A program made the position numbers and the translations under genes. The notes beneath the pieces were generated by a model. The model searched no databases. It was not told the origin of the DNA and saw nothing but the letters and a program-made list of their open reading frames with translations. A DNA stretch of 64,000 nucleotides from Wagnerdoeblera sp046292685 (GTDB taxonomy: Bacteria > Pseudomonadota > Alphaproteobacteria > Rhodobacterales > Rhodobacteraceae): positions 1-64,000 of the forward strand of contig NZ_JBKBQM010000007.1 of assembly GCF_046292685.1 (NCBI RefSeq). The letters are read 5' to 3'. Below, piece after piece: positions 35,276 to 43,528 of the stretch. The stretch's first letter is position 1. Every line of letters begins with the position of its first letter.

Positions 35276-35923
35276 TCAGACCGGCACGAAGACCCCGCGA
35301 TCGGGGTCGAACTGTTCCAGCGCGCCTTCGCCCATCGAGGTCCAGAGCCCGTGCAGCGTCAGCTCCTCGGCCTCGACCGCGGCGCGCACGAAGGGAAAGG
35401 TCATCAGGTTTTCCAGGCTGACCAGCACCGCCTGCTTTTCCAGCGCCGGGATGCGCAGGTCTTCGGGCAGCTCGGCGATGCGGTCGTAGCCGGGGCGCAG
35501 GATGTCCATCCAGCGGCCGACGAAGCTCGATTTCTCCTCCAGCTCGGGCGCGCGGCCGCAGCACATGTCGTGGCAGCCCTTGACCCCGCCGCAGTTGGCG
35601 TGCCCCAGCACCACCAGATGCGCCACCTTCAGCGCGGTGACGGCATATTCCACCGCCGCCGAGGTGCCGTGATATTCGCCGTCGGGGTTATACGGCGGCA
35701 CCAGGTTGGCGATGTTGCGGTGGATGAAGAACTCGCCTTCGTCCGCCCCGAAGATCGAGGTGACATGCACCCGGCTGTCGCAACAGGAAATCACCATGGC
35801 CCGCGGGTGCTGCCCGCCGGTGGCCAGCTTGCGATACCACGCCTTGTTGTCCAGCCAGGTCGTCGCCCGCCAGCCGTGAAAGCGCTGCACCAGATACGCC
35901 GGAAGCAACCGTGCCCTTGCCAT
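35276..35923 (-). CDS. Beta-class carbonic anhydrase
   Basis: A 215-residue zinc enzyme interconverting CO2 and bicarbonate. Zinc ligands are visible in SCCDSRV (Cys, with the Asp-Arg dyad) and in LGHANCGGV (His and Cys). The stretch FFIHRNIANLVPPYNPDGEY is also typical. The start at 35923 is set by GGAGGG upstream; an ATG five codons before (35938) is an alternative. The C-terminal helix and FDPDRGVFVPV end are normal. It is divergent from the helical-bundle protein gene at 36078. Confidence 0.95.
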   Translation of the reverse strand: MARARLLPAYLVQRFHGWRATTWLDNKAWYRKLATGGQHPRAMVISCCDSRVHVTSIFGADEGEFFIHRNIANLVPPYNPDGEYHGTSAAVEYAVTALKVAHLVVLGHANCGGVKGCHDMCCGRAPELEEKSSFVGRWMDILRPGYDRIAELPEDLRIPALEKQAVLVSLENLMTFPFVRAAVEAEELTLHGLWTSMGEGALEQFDPDRGVFVPV

Positions 35924-36077
35924 CTGCCGACCCTCCATGCCTGCCCCTTCGCAATAGGCCGGCTTTTCGGAAATTTCGAGCGGTTTTTGCACCGCAGCAT
36001 CCTCGGACGCGAACGGTTTGTTCAGCAAGCCGCGGCACAATCGGCCCCGGGTGAAGTGTGGAATGTGGGAGGGTGCG

Positions 36078-36449
36078 GTGACGGCACGGGTCACGTATCT
36101 GTGCCCGCGCGAACGGATCTGGCTGGATCCGTCGCGTATCGGGCTGCTTTATGCCGAACTGGGCGGGGCCGAGGTTCAGGCCCTGCTGGACAGGGCGATG
36201 CAGGAACTGGCGGTCGTCCACGACGGCCTGCGGGCGCAATATGCCGCGCGCGACCTCGACGGTTTCGCGCGCAGCCTGCGCCGCCTGCGCCGGATCGCCG
36301 AACATCTGGGCCTGACCACGGTGGGCCGCATCGCCGCCGATGTCGGGGAATGCCTGGATCGGGGCGATCCCACGGCCCTGGCCGCCACCTGGGCGCGGCT
36401 GTCGCGCAGCGCCGAACAGGCGCAGATGGGCAACTGGAACAGCGCCTGA
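36078..36449 (+). CDS. Small helical protein resembling an HPt domain
   Basis: A 123-residue, mostly helical protein. The pattern FARSLRRLRRIAEHLGLTTV followed by AADVGECLD resembles the second helix of histidine-phosphotransfer domains, but the phosphorylated His (normally in AHxLKG) is replaced by Arg, so phosphotransfer is unlikely. GTG at 36078 is preferred because GGGAGGG lies just upstream; ATG 36063 is an alternative. No kinase or regulator is adjacent. The HPt likeness is an inference. Confidence 0.55.
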   Translation: MTARVTYLCPRERIWLDPSRIGLLYAELGGAEVQALLDRAMQELAVVHDGLRAQYAARDLDGFARSLRRLRRIAEHLGLTTVGRIAADVGECLDRGDPTALAATWARLSRSAEQAQMGNWNSA

Positions 36450-36505
36450 GCGCCCCTTGCGGCTGGCGATGGCGCGGTTAGGCTGTCGGGCAGAGGAGAC
36501 CCGCC

Positions 36506-37900
36506 ATGACCGACCGACCGCGCCTTGCCTTTGCCCCCGCCGGCTCGCCCGCGCTGCCCTTGCACCTTGTCCGGGCCGAGGATGCGCCGGCCTGGCTCGA
36601 ATCGCAGCCCGAGGCCACCCGCGGCTGGCTGGCCGCGCAAGGCTGGGCCGGCGCCGCCGGCGACCCGGTGCTGCTGCCGGCGCCCGATGGCGGCGTGGCC
36701 GGCGCGGTGATGGGCCTGGGCGATGCCGCGGCACGGGCGCGCGGGCGCTTTGCCGTGGCCCGGGCTGCCGCGCGCCTGCCCGCGGGCGTCTGGGCGCTGG
36801 CCGGCACCCTTTCGCCCGACGACCGCGACGAGGCGGCCCTCGGCTGGCTGCTGGCCGGCTACCGCTTCGACCGTTACCGCAGCGCCAAGGCGCCCGCCGC
36901 CCGCCTGCTGGCGCCCGCGGGCTGCGACGCCGCCCGGCTGGAAACCATCGCCAATGCCGAGGCGCTGACCCGCGACCTCATCAACACCCCCGCCGCCGAC
37001 ATGGGCCCGGCCGAGCTGGAATCCGCGTTCCGCGCCCTTGGCGCGCGCTACGGCGCCACCGTCACGGCCACCGTGGGCGACGATCTGCTGGCGCAGAACC
37101 TGCCGATGATCCACGCCGTCGGCCGCGCCAGCCCCCGCGCGCCCCGCCTGCTGGACCTGCGCTGGGGCGATGCCGGCCCCGCGGTGGTGCTGGTCGGCAA
37201 GGGCGTGTGCTTCGACACCGGCGGGCTCGACCTCAAGTCGTCGGCCAACATGCTGCTGATGAAAAAGGACATGGGCGGGGCCGCCACGGTCATGGGTCTG
37301 GCGCAGACGATCATGGAAAGCCGCCTGCCGGTGCGGCTGCGCCTGCTGGTGCCGGCGGTGGAAAACGCCGTCTCGGGCAATGCCATGCGCCCGCGCGACA
37401 TCCTGACCAGCCGCAAGGGCCTGACGGTCGAGGTGAACAACACCGATGCCGAAGGCCGGCTGATCCTGGCCGATGCCCTGGCGCTGGCCTGCGAGGAACC
37501 GGCCGACCTGCTGGTGTCGATGGCCACGCTGACCGGCGCGGCCCGGGTGGCGCTGGGGCCGGACCTTGCGCCCTATTACACCGACCACGCGCCGCTGGCG
37601 CAGGCGCTGGAAACCGCCGCGGCGCAGGTGCGCGACCCGGTCTGGCGGATGCCGTTCTGGGAACCCTACGAGTCGCAGATCGAACCGGGCATCGCCGATC
37701 TGGACAACGCGCCTTCGGGCGGCATGGCCGGGTCGATCACCGCCGCGCTGTTCCTGCGCCGCTTCGTGTCGGGCGTGCCCTATGCGCATTTCGACATCTA
37801 CGGCCACCAGCCCGCCGATGCCCCGGCCCGCCCCAAGGGCGGAGTCGGCCAGGGCGCACGGGCGCTGTTCGCGGCCTTGCCCGCGCTGCTGGGGGTTTGA
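36506..37900 (+). CDS. Leucyl aminopeptidase family protein (M17)
   Basis: A 464-residue cytosolic metallo-aminopeptidase. The M17 active site is complete: VGKGVCFDTGGLDLKSSANM holds the metal-binding Lys and Asp, LMKKDMGGAA the next Asp, and NTDAEGRLILADALALA the signature Asp/Glu/Arg. It resembles the PepB-like group. Length is normal. It starts 55 bases after the upstream small gene and is followed three bases later by the NlpC/P60 gene, so the two are very probably co-translated. Confidence 0.93.
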   Translation: MTDRPRLAFAPAGSPALPLHLVRAEDAPAWLESQPEATRGWLAAQGWAGAAGDPVLLPAPDGGVAGAVMGLGDAAARARGRFAVARAAARLPAGVWALAGTLSPDDRDEAALGWLLAGYRFDRYRSAKAPAARLLAPAGCDAARLETIANAEALTRDLINTPAADMGPAELESAFRALGARYGATVTATVGDDLLAQNLPMIHAVGRASPRAPRLLDLRWGDAGPAVVLVGKGVCFDTGGLDLKSSANMLLMKKDMGGAATVMGLAQTIMESRLPVRLRLLVPAVENAVSGNAMRPRDILTSRKGLTVEVNNTDAEGRLILADALALACEEPADLLVSMATLTGAARVALGPDLAPYYTDHAPLAQALETAAAQVRDPVWRMPFWEPYESQIEPGIADLDNAPSGGMAGSITAALFLRRFVSGVPYAHFDIYGHQPADAPARPKGGVGQGARALFAALPALLGV

Positions 37901-37903
37901 CGC

Positions 37904-38728
37904 ATGGATCGTCGCAGCACGCCGTTTTCCGGGCGCGTCGCCCATGTCTCGTTGCAAGGGCAGGTGCAGGCCGAAAGCTATGCCCAAGGCACGCCGGCCC
38001 GCATCGCCCAGCCTCTGGCCGACCTGAACGCCAAACCCGGCGGCCCGCGCGACCGGCAGGTGCTGTGGGGCGACCGGGTGCTGGTGCTCGACCGGCAAGG
38101 CGACGATGCCTATGTCATCGCCGAAAAGGACGGCTATTGCGGCTGGGTCGCGGCGGCAGCCCTGGGCCCCGACCACCCCGTGACGCACCGCGTGGCCGCG
38201 CCCTTCAGCCAGCTTTACCCAGAACCGCGGGTTGCCGCGCACGAAACCGCCACCCTGCCCTTTGCCGCGCAGCTGCAGGTGCTGGAAACATCGGGCAAGT
38301 TCGCCCGCGTGCCGCAAGGCTGGGTGCCGCTGCACCACCTGCGCGCGCGCGATGCGCACGACGCCGATCCGGCCGCGGTGGCGCTGGGGTTCCTGGGCAC
38401 GCCTTACCTCTGGGGCGGCAACAGCCGGGCGGGGCTGGATTGTTCGGGCCTGGCGCAAGCCGCGCTGCTGGCCTGCGGCATCCCCTGCCCCGGCGACAGC
38501 GACCAGCAGACCGCCCTGGGCCGCGAACTCGCCCCCGACGAATCCGAACAGCGCGGCGACCTCGTGTTCTGGAAAGGCCACGTGGCGCTGGTCTGCGGCC
38601 CGGACGAAATCGTGCACGCCACCGGCGCCTTCATGGCGGTGGTGCGCGAACCGCTGTCGGGGGCCATCGCCCGGATCGAGGCAACCGGCGGCGGGCCGGT
38701 GACGCATCGGCGGCGGGTGGCCGGCTGA
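37904..38728 (+). CDS. NlpC/P60 family cysteine peptidase with SH3 domains
   Basis: A 274-residue putative peptidoglycan endopeptidase. An N-terminal SH3-like region (about residues 50-145) precedes the C40 domain. The domain has GTPYLWGGNSRAGLDCSG (catalytic Cys in DCSG), GDLVFWKGHVALV (catalytic His) and EIVHATG. No signal peptide is visible, so it may act on recycled muropeptides in the cytoplasm together with the preceding M17 aminopeptidase; this pairing is common in Rhodobacteraceae. It is convergent with the PNP gene across a large inverted repeat. Confidence 0.9.
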   Translation: MDRRSTPFSGRVAHVSLQGQVQAESYAQGTPARIAQPLADLNAKPGGPRDRQVLWGDRVLVLDRQGDDAYVIAEKDGYCGWVAAAALGPDHPVTHRVAAPFSQLYPEPRVAAHETATLPFAAQLQVLETSGKFARVPQGWVPLHHLRARDAHDADPAAVALGFLGTPYLWGGNSRAGLDCSGLAQAALLACGIPCPGDSDQQTALGRELAPDESEQRGDLVFWKGHVALVCGPDEIVHATGAFMAVVREPLSGAIARIEATGGGPVTHRRRVAG

Positions 38729-38731
38729 AAC

Positions 38732-38802
38732 CCCGCCCCGGGCCTGACCCGGGGCCTCCACCGCCCCCGCGCCCAGAGGCCCCGGGTCAAGCCCGGGGCG
38801 GG
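38732..38802. repeat. Long inverted repeat between convergent genes
   Basis: Two 27-base arms (38732-38758 and 38776-38802) are complementary except at one position and are separated by 17 bases. The core is GGCCCCGGGTCAAGCCCGGG-like. It may serve both flanking genes as a terminator. Similar GGGTCAAGCCCGGGG palindromes are, as I recall, dispersed in alphaproteobacterial genomes. Confidence 0.9.
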
Positions 38803-38808
38803 TTTCCT

Positions 38809-39621
38809 TCAGACCCCTGCCCGCAGCATCCGCCGCAAGATGCGCTCCAGCTTGGCCGCACCCACGGGGGCGCTGGCCTTGGTGTGTTCGTGGCTGATGT
38901 GTTCGTTGCCCAGGCCCGCCGCCATGTTGGTGATGACCGACACCGCCGCACAGCGCAGGCCCAGGAACCGGCCCAGAATCACCTCGGGCACGGTCGACAT
39001 GCCCACCGCATCGGCGCCCAGCAGCCTGAGCATGCGGATCTCGGCCGGCGTTTCGAAGTTGGGGCCGGAATACCAGGCATAAACCCCTTCGCGCAAGGCA
39101 ATGCCCTCGGCGCCCGCCGCCTCCTTCAGCGCCGCGCGCAAGCCGGGGTCATAGGCGTTGGTCAGGTTGACGAACCGGGCATCCGTCGGCTCGCCGATCA
39201 GCGGCGAGCGGCCGGAATAGTTGATGTGGTCGGCAATCAGCATCAGGTCGCCGGGCGGAATCTCGGCCAGAAACGACCCGGCGGCATTGGTCAGCATCAG
39301 CGTGTCGGCGCCGAGGCCCGCCAGCACCTCCAGCGGCAGGCGCATGGCATCGGCGCGGCCCTGTTCATAGTAATGCGCCCGCCCGCCGAACACCGCCACC
39401 GGCATGCCTTCCAGCCGGCCCACCACCAGCTTGCGGGTATGGCCCGACACCCCGGCATGCGGAAAGCCCGGCAGGTCGTCATAGTCGATGGCGACCCCCT
39501 CCACCGCCTCGGTCAGATGCCCCAGGCCCGACCCCAGGACCAGCCCCATCTTCACCCGCATCCCCCCCGTGCGGGCGTCGATGACGGCAAGCGCGTCGGC
39601 GGCAGTGGCAGTGGTGGTCAT
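38809..39621 (-). CDS. Purine nucleoside phosphorylase (trimeric type)
   Basis: A 270-residue enzyme that phosphorolyses purine nucleosides in salvage. The trimeric PNP/MTAP signature is visible: LVLGSGLGHLTEAV (phosphate loop), FGGRAHYYEQG, LMLTNAAGSFLAEIPPGDLM and the purine-site region GPNFETPAEIRMLRLLGADA. VGMSTVPEVI and HEHTKASA complete it. Length is normal. The start at 39621 has GGAGACCGCGC upstream. Confidence 0.93.
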   Translation of the reverse strand: MTTTATAADALAVIDARTGGMRVKMGLVLGSGLGHLTEAVEGVAIDYDDLPGFPHAGVSGHTRKLVVGRLEGMPVAVFGGRAHYYEQGRADAMRLPLEVLAGLGADTLMLTNAAGSFLAEIPPGDLMLIADHINYSGRSPLIGEPTDARFVNLTNAYDPGLRAALKEAAGAEGIALREGVYAWYSGPNFETPAEIRMLRLLGADAVGMSTVPEVILGRFLGLRCAAVSVITNMAAGLGNEHISHEHTKASAPVGAAKLERILRRMLRAGV

Positions 39622-39795
39622 GCGCGGTCTCCTGTCTGGTGCGGCCCTGTTCTAACCCGGCCGCGGGCGGATGCCAGCCCCCGGGCGCACCGGCCTTGCG
39701 GGTTTCGTTTGACCTGCATCATGGCACGGGGTTCCATACCGCCGGGGCTGCGCTTTGCGAAAGCGACCCGCCCGCCTGCAAGCGTCGCAGGATGC

Positions 39796-40375
39796 CGTGA
39801 TCCGGGCCGCCGGCCTGACGAGGGTCTGCCGCAACGGCCCGGTCGAGGTGGCGACCCTGCGCGGGGTGGTTTCGCGGCCCATGCGGGGGACTTCGTGGTC
39901 ATGCGCGGGCCCTCCGGCTCGGGCAAGTCTACGTTTCGCAACATCCTCGGCGGGCGCGACACCGCCTCGGCCGGGCAGCTGCTGTTGCGCAGCCAGGATC
40001 TGACGCAACGCGACGCAACCGGCCTCACCCGCTATCGCCGCGACCATGTGGGCTTCTTCTTGCAGTTCTGCAAGCTGGTGCCCAGCCTGCCCGCGCTGGT
40101 AAACGTGGCCCTCGGCACCGAAATCGCCCGCGACCCGATGCCCCCGGCCGAGACCTTGAGGCTGGTCGGCCTTCCCGACCGCCACGACCACTTTCCCGCA
40201 CAACAGTCGGGCGGCGAACAGCAGCGCGCTCGACAGCGCCACCGGCATCAAGCTGCTGGAAGCGCTGATCGAGGGGAACCGCACCACCGGCGCCACCACG
40301 CCGGTCATCCCCCATGACGCCGCCATCGACGAAATCGCCGACCGCATCGTGCGCTTTGCCGGGGTGGCAGCACTG
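39796..40375 (+). pseudogene. ABC exporter ATP-binding protein, frameshifted and deleted
   Basis: The N-terminal stretch IRAAGLTRVCRNGPVEVATL is in one frame. Near 39870 the homology moves to another frame (AHAGDFVVMRGPSGSGKSTF, Walker A) and continues to QSGGEQQR. There about 25 codons holding Walker B are missing, and the frame changes again (LDSATGIKLLEALIEGN, then TPVIPHDAAI, the H-loop). The residual order is that of a MacB/LolD-like ATPase. It cannot be functional. It is followed by a broken permease and adaptor gene, so a whole exporter operon has decayed. Confidence 0.8.
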
Positions 40376-41316
40376 GAGGGCGCGCTTCAGACCGAAGCGC
40401 GCATCGTCAAGCCGGGGCGGCCCGAACTGCCCGGCATGGTCGAGCCTGCGTCGCTCCTGCTCGTCTCCCTGCCGGCCGACCCGGACCGGGGGCTGACCCG
40501 GCTGCACCTGCGCCTGGGCCGCCTGCCCGACCCGCAATCGCTGCGCGAGGGGTGGTCAGCCAGGATTTCGCCACCGCCCACCGCCGGCGCCCCGGCTTGG
40601 CCCTGGCGGCGGTGATGAACGGCAAGCGGCGCGACCTTGTGGTCACCGGCATCGCGCTGTCGCCCGAGTTCATCTATGCCCTCGGCCCCGGCGAGATGAT
40701 GCCCGACCCGCGCCGCTTCGGCATCGGCTGGATGCCGCGCGCCACGCTGGCCGCGGCCTGCGACCTGCACGGCGCCTTTTCCAACCTGGTGCTGCGGCTG
40801 GCGCCCGGCACCCCGGCCGACCGCGTGATCGAACCGCTCGACCGGCTGACCGCCCGCTACGGCGGCACCGGCGCCAGCGCGCGCGCCGACCAGATGTCGC
40901 ACGCCTTTCTGGATGCCGAGCGCCTTCGGCTGGGCGCGATGGTCAAGGTGCTGCCGCCCATCTTCCTGCCGGTGGCAGCAATGCTGGTGCACCTGACCCG
41001 GTCGCGCCTGATCGTGCTGGAACGCGAACAGATCGGCCTGCTCAAGGCCATCGGCTATGGCCCGGGGCGCATCGACGGGCGCTACCTGGAATTCGTGCTG
41101 CCGATCGCGGCAGGCGGCATCGCGGTGGGCTTTCTGGCCGGGGGCGGGCTGGGGGTGGGGCTGGCGCAGATGTATGCCCGGTTCTTTTCCTTCCCCTACC
41201 TCGTATTCGCGCGCGACCCGCAGGTCCATGCGCTGGCCGCCCTGCGCCCGGCGCTTGCCGTGCGCGGCCGGCTTGACCGGCCGGATCTCATCGCCTTTCT
41301 CGAGACAAGGGAGTAA
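40340..41316 (+). pseudogene. FtsX-like ABC permease, truncated and frameshifted
   Basis: Homology begins with GVAALEGALQTEARIVKPGR and changes frame near 40550 (SLREGW to SQDFATAH). It then continues through DLVVTGIALSPEFIYALGPG, a periplasmic domain and membrane segments (VKVLPPIFLPVAAMLVHLTR, REQIGLLKAIGYGPG). Relatives of this permease type are near 780 residues and have more N- and C-terminal membrane segments that are missing here. A single 254-codon frame (40552-41316) remains open, but it lacks a plausible start context and the FtsX partner half. Confidence 0.7.
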
Positions 41317-41319
41317 CCC

Positions 41320-41475
41320 TTGCGCCGCGCCCTGCTTTCCGGCCTGATCGGCCTTGGCATCCTGGCCCTGATGGTCTGGGCCTTCCTGCCTCGCCCCGGT
41401 CCGGTGGAAACGGCACAGGTCGCCTTGCGCCCCCTGGCCGTCGAACCGCAAGAAAACGGCGAGGGACGCGGCTGC
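41320..41475 (+). pseudogene. HlyD/RND-type membrane-fusion adaptor, N-terminal stub
   Basis: The first 45 codons (MRRALLSGLIGLGILALMVW, then AFLPRPGPVETAQV) form the membrane anchor and start of the barrel region of an efflux adaptor subunit. After EPQENGEGR similarity ends and the frame runs into unrelated sequence beside the MFS gene. It is the third broken member of the exporter operon. Confidence 0.65.
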
Positions 41476-41505
41476 GCCCGCTGGCGTCCTGACGCCGGCC
41501 CGCAC

Positions 41506-42711
41506 TCAGCCCAGCCGGCGCCACAGCGGTATCAGCCCCAGCGCCGCCAGCACCGCAAAACCCGCGCCGGCCAGGAACGTCGCCTCGGACCCGAAGCCTT
41601 GCCACAGCGCGCCGGCGATCACGCTGGCCAGCAGCAAGGCGCCGCCGGTGACCAGGTTGAACATGCCATAGGCCGTGCCGCGCAGCTCGGCCGGCACCGC
41701 CTCGGCCACCAGCGCCGCCAGCAGCCCTTGCGTCACCCCCATGTGCAGGCCCCACAGCGCGATGCCCAGGCTCAGCCCCGCCAGCCCCGGCGCCAGCGCC
41801 AGCACCAGATCGGCCGCGATCAGCAACCCCAGCCCTGCCATCAGCAGCGCCGGCCGGCTCATCCGGTCCGACAGCACGCCCGCCGGCCAGGCCGACAGCG
41901 CATAGACCGCGTTCATCCCCACCAGCACCAGCGGCACCAGCATGACCGGCAGCCCCGCCTCCTCGGCCCGCAGGATCAGGAAGGCTTCGGAAAACCGCGC
42001 CAGCGTGAACACCGTCGCCACCGCGACCACCGCCCAGTAGGTGCCGCCCAGCAACCGCAGCTCGGCCCGCGACAAGGGGTTGCGCACCCGGCGCAGGCCC
42101 GCGGGGCGCGGCGGCTCCTTCACTGCAAGCAGGATCAGCGCCAGCGCCATGAAGGCCGGTATCACCGCCACCCAGAACACCGACCGGAAATCGCCCGCGA
42201 AGGCCCACATCAGCGCAATCGCCAGCAGCGGCCCCAGAAAGGCGCCCAGCGTATCCAGCGACTGGCGCAGGCCAAAGGCCGCGCCGCTGCGCCCCTCGGG
42301 GGCCAGGTCGGCCACCAGCGCATCGCGGGGCGCCCCGCGAATGCCCTTGCCCACCCGGTCGATGAACCGCGCCGCCACCACCCAGCCGATCGACCCGGCC
42401 AGCGGGAACACCGGCTTGGTCACCGCCGCCAGCCCATAGCCCAGCGCCGCCAGTTCCTTGCGCCGGCCGATCCGGTCGGACAGCGCGCCGGAAAACACCT
42501 TGGTGATGGCCGCCGTCGCCTCGGCAATGCCTTCGATCACGCCCACCGCCAGCGCCGTGGCGCCCAGCCCCACGGTCAGATACACCGGCAGCAGCGCGTG
42601 GATCATCTCGGACGATACGTCCATCAGCATCGACACCAGGCCCAGCGCCCATATTCCCGCCGGCAGCCCGCGCCAGGGCGAGCCTGCCTTGTTTTCCGAT
42701 GCATCGGCCAT
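41506..42711 (-). CDS. MFS transporter
   Basis: A 401-residue major facilitator with about 12 helices. The loop signature between helices 2 and 3 is GALSDRIGRRKELAALGYG, and RFIDRVGKGIRGAPRDALVA follows, a stretch typical of a subgroup often found beside ChrB-like proteins. Substrate unknown. The start at 42711 has AGGAGA upstream; the longer open frame above it is unsupported. It lies about 200 bases downstream of the ChrB N-terminal gene on the same strand and is probably co-regulated. Confidence 0.88.
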   Translation of the reverse strand: MADASENKAGSPWRGLPAGIWALGLVSMLMDVSSEMIHALLPVYLTVGLGATALAVGVIEGIAEATAAITKVFSGALSDRIGRRKELAALGYGLAAVTKPVFPLAGSIGWVVAARFIDRVGKGIRGAPRDALVADLAPEGRSGAAFGLRQSLDTLGAFLGPLLAIALMWAFAGDFRSVFWVAVIPAFMALALILLAVKEPPRPAGLRRVRNPLSRAELRLLGGTYWAVVAVATVFTLARFSEAFLILRAEEAGLPVMLVPLVLVGMNAVYALSAWPAGVLSDRMSRPALLMAGLGLLIAADLVLALAPGLAGLSLGIALWGLHMGVTQGLLAALVAEAVPAELRGTAYGMFNLVTGGALLLASVIAGALWQGFGSEATFLAGAGFAVLAALGLIPLWRRLG

Positions 42712-42916
42712 CCTGGTCTCCTGTGTTCCGCGCAAGCGGCTGGTCAATCGTGGCGGCGGGCTTCCGCTTCGGCCTCGGTGCGCGTCAGGCCGATCTCCGG
42801 CGGCGGTCGTCCTGCCGGGCCAGCAGGCGCAAGGGCGCAGGCTCTGCCAGCACGGGTGGTACATGCGAACGCTTCGTCCTGAATGCGACTTGCCGGGCCA
42901 TGCGGCACCTCCTGTG

Positions 42917-43459
42917 TCAGCCGTTCTCGCCTTTCGCGTCAAAGACGCGGCGGGCATAGTCATCCAGCGCCGCCTCGCAGCCTTTCAGGCGCCGCTGCGC
43001 CTCCTCGGCGCGCTCGGCACCGTAGAAATCGAGCTTCACGATCTTGTCGAGCCAGACCTGCAGCTTCTTCAGGTCGACATCGTTTTCCTCCAGCTCGGCA
43101 TAGCTGTAGTGGCCGGCGGCGATTTCCTTGGCCACTTCGCGTTCGAAATCGTCGCACTTGTCGATGAACTCGGCATAGGCCTCGTCGCGTTCCGCCTTGA
43201 AGCGGGCGACGACCCTTGCCTCCTGCGCCGGGTCCAGCGCGACCGTCTGCAGGATCACCGCTTCGCCCCTCGCCTCGTGGATCTCGTTCTCCACCATCTT
43301 CAGCCGGCGGACATGATCGTCCGTGCGCGGCAGCACGCAGACGCCGTTCTGCAGATAGACGGCCCCCATGCCCTTCAGCCGCCGCCAGATCGCGATGCGC
43401 CGGGCCGAGGGTTCGGCAGGAACCTTGTAGGTGAGAAGGAGCCAAAGCATATCAGACAT
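42917..43459 (-). CDS. ChrB N-terminal domain protein (chromate-resistance type)
   Basis: About 180 residues matching the ChrB N-terminal domain: WLLLTYKVPAEPSARRIAIW, RRLKGMGAVYLQNGVCVLP and a long helical C-terminal half. In full chromate systems ChrB is a longer regulator beside chrA. Here only the N-terminal domain is encoded and the neighbour is an MFS gene, so a role in chromate resistance is uncertain. The start is not settled: ATG 43459 or 43450, with no clear ribosome-binding site. A palindrome lies just upstream. Confidence 0.8.
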   Translation of the reverse strand: MSDMLWLLLTYKVPAEPSARRIAIWRRLKGMGAVYLQNGVCVLPRTDDHVRRLKMVENEIHEARGEAVILQTVALDPAQEARVVARFKAERDEAYAEFIDKCDDFEREVAKEIAAGHYSYAELEENDVDLKKLQVWLDKIVKLDFYGAERAEEAQRRLKGCEAALDDYARRVFDAKGENG

Positions 43460-43472
43460 GCGAACAGCGGTA

Positions 43473-43490
43473 ATGTAACGACTGCTACAT
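43473..43490 (-). promoter_or_regulatory. Palindromic site upstream of the ChrB-like gene
   Basis: ATGTA (43473-43477) and TACAT (43486-43490) form an inverted repeat with an 8-base spacer, 14 to 31 bases before the proposed start. The arrangement resembles an operator overlapping a promoter. The binding protein is unknown. Confidence 0.4.
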
Positions 43491-43528
43491 GTCAAACGTT
43501 GCCAAAGCTACCCCTGCGCCGAAAAGGC

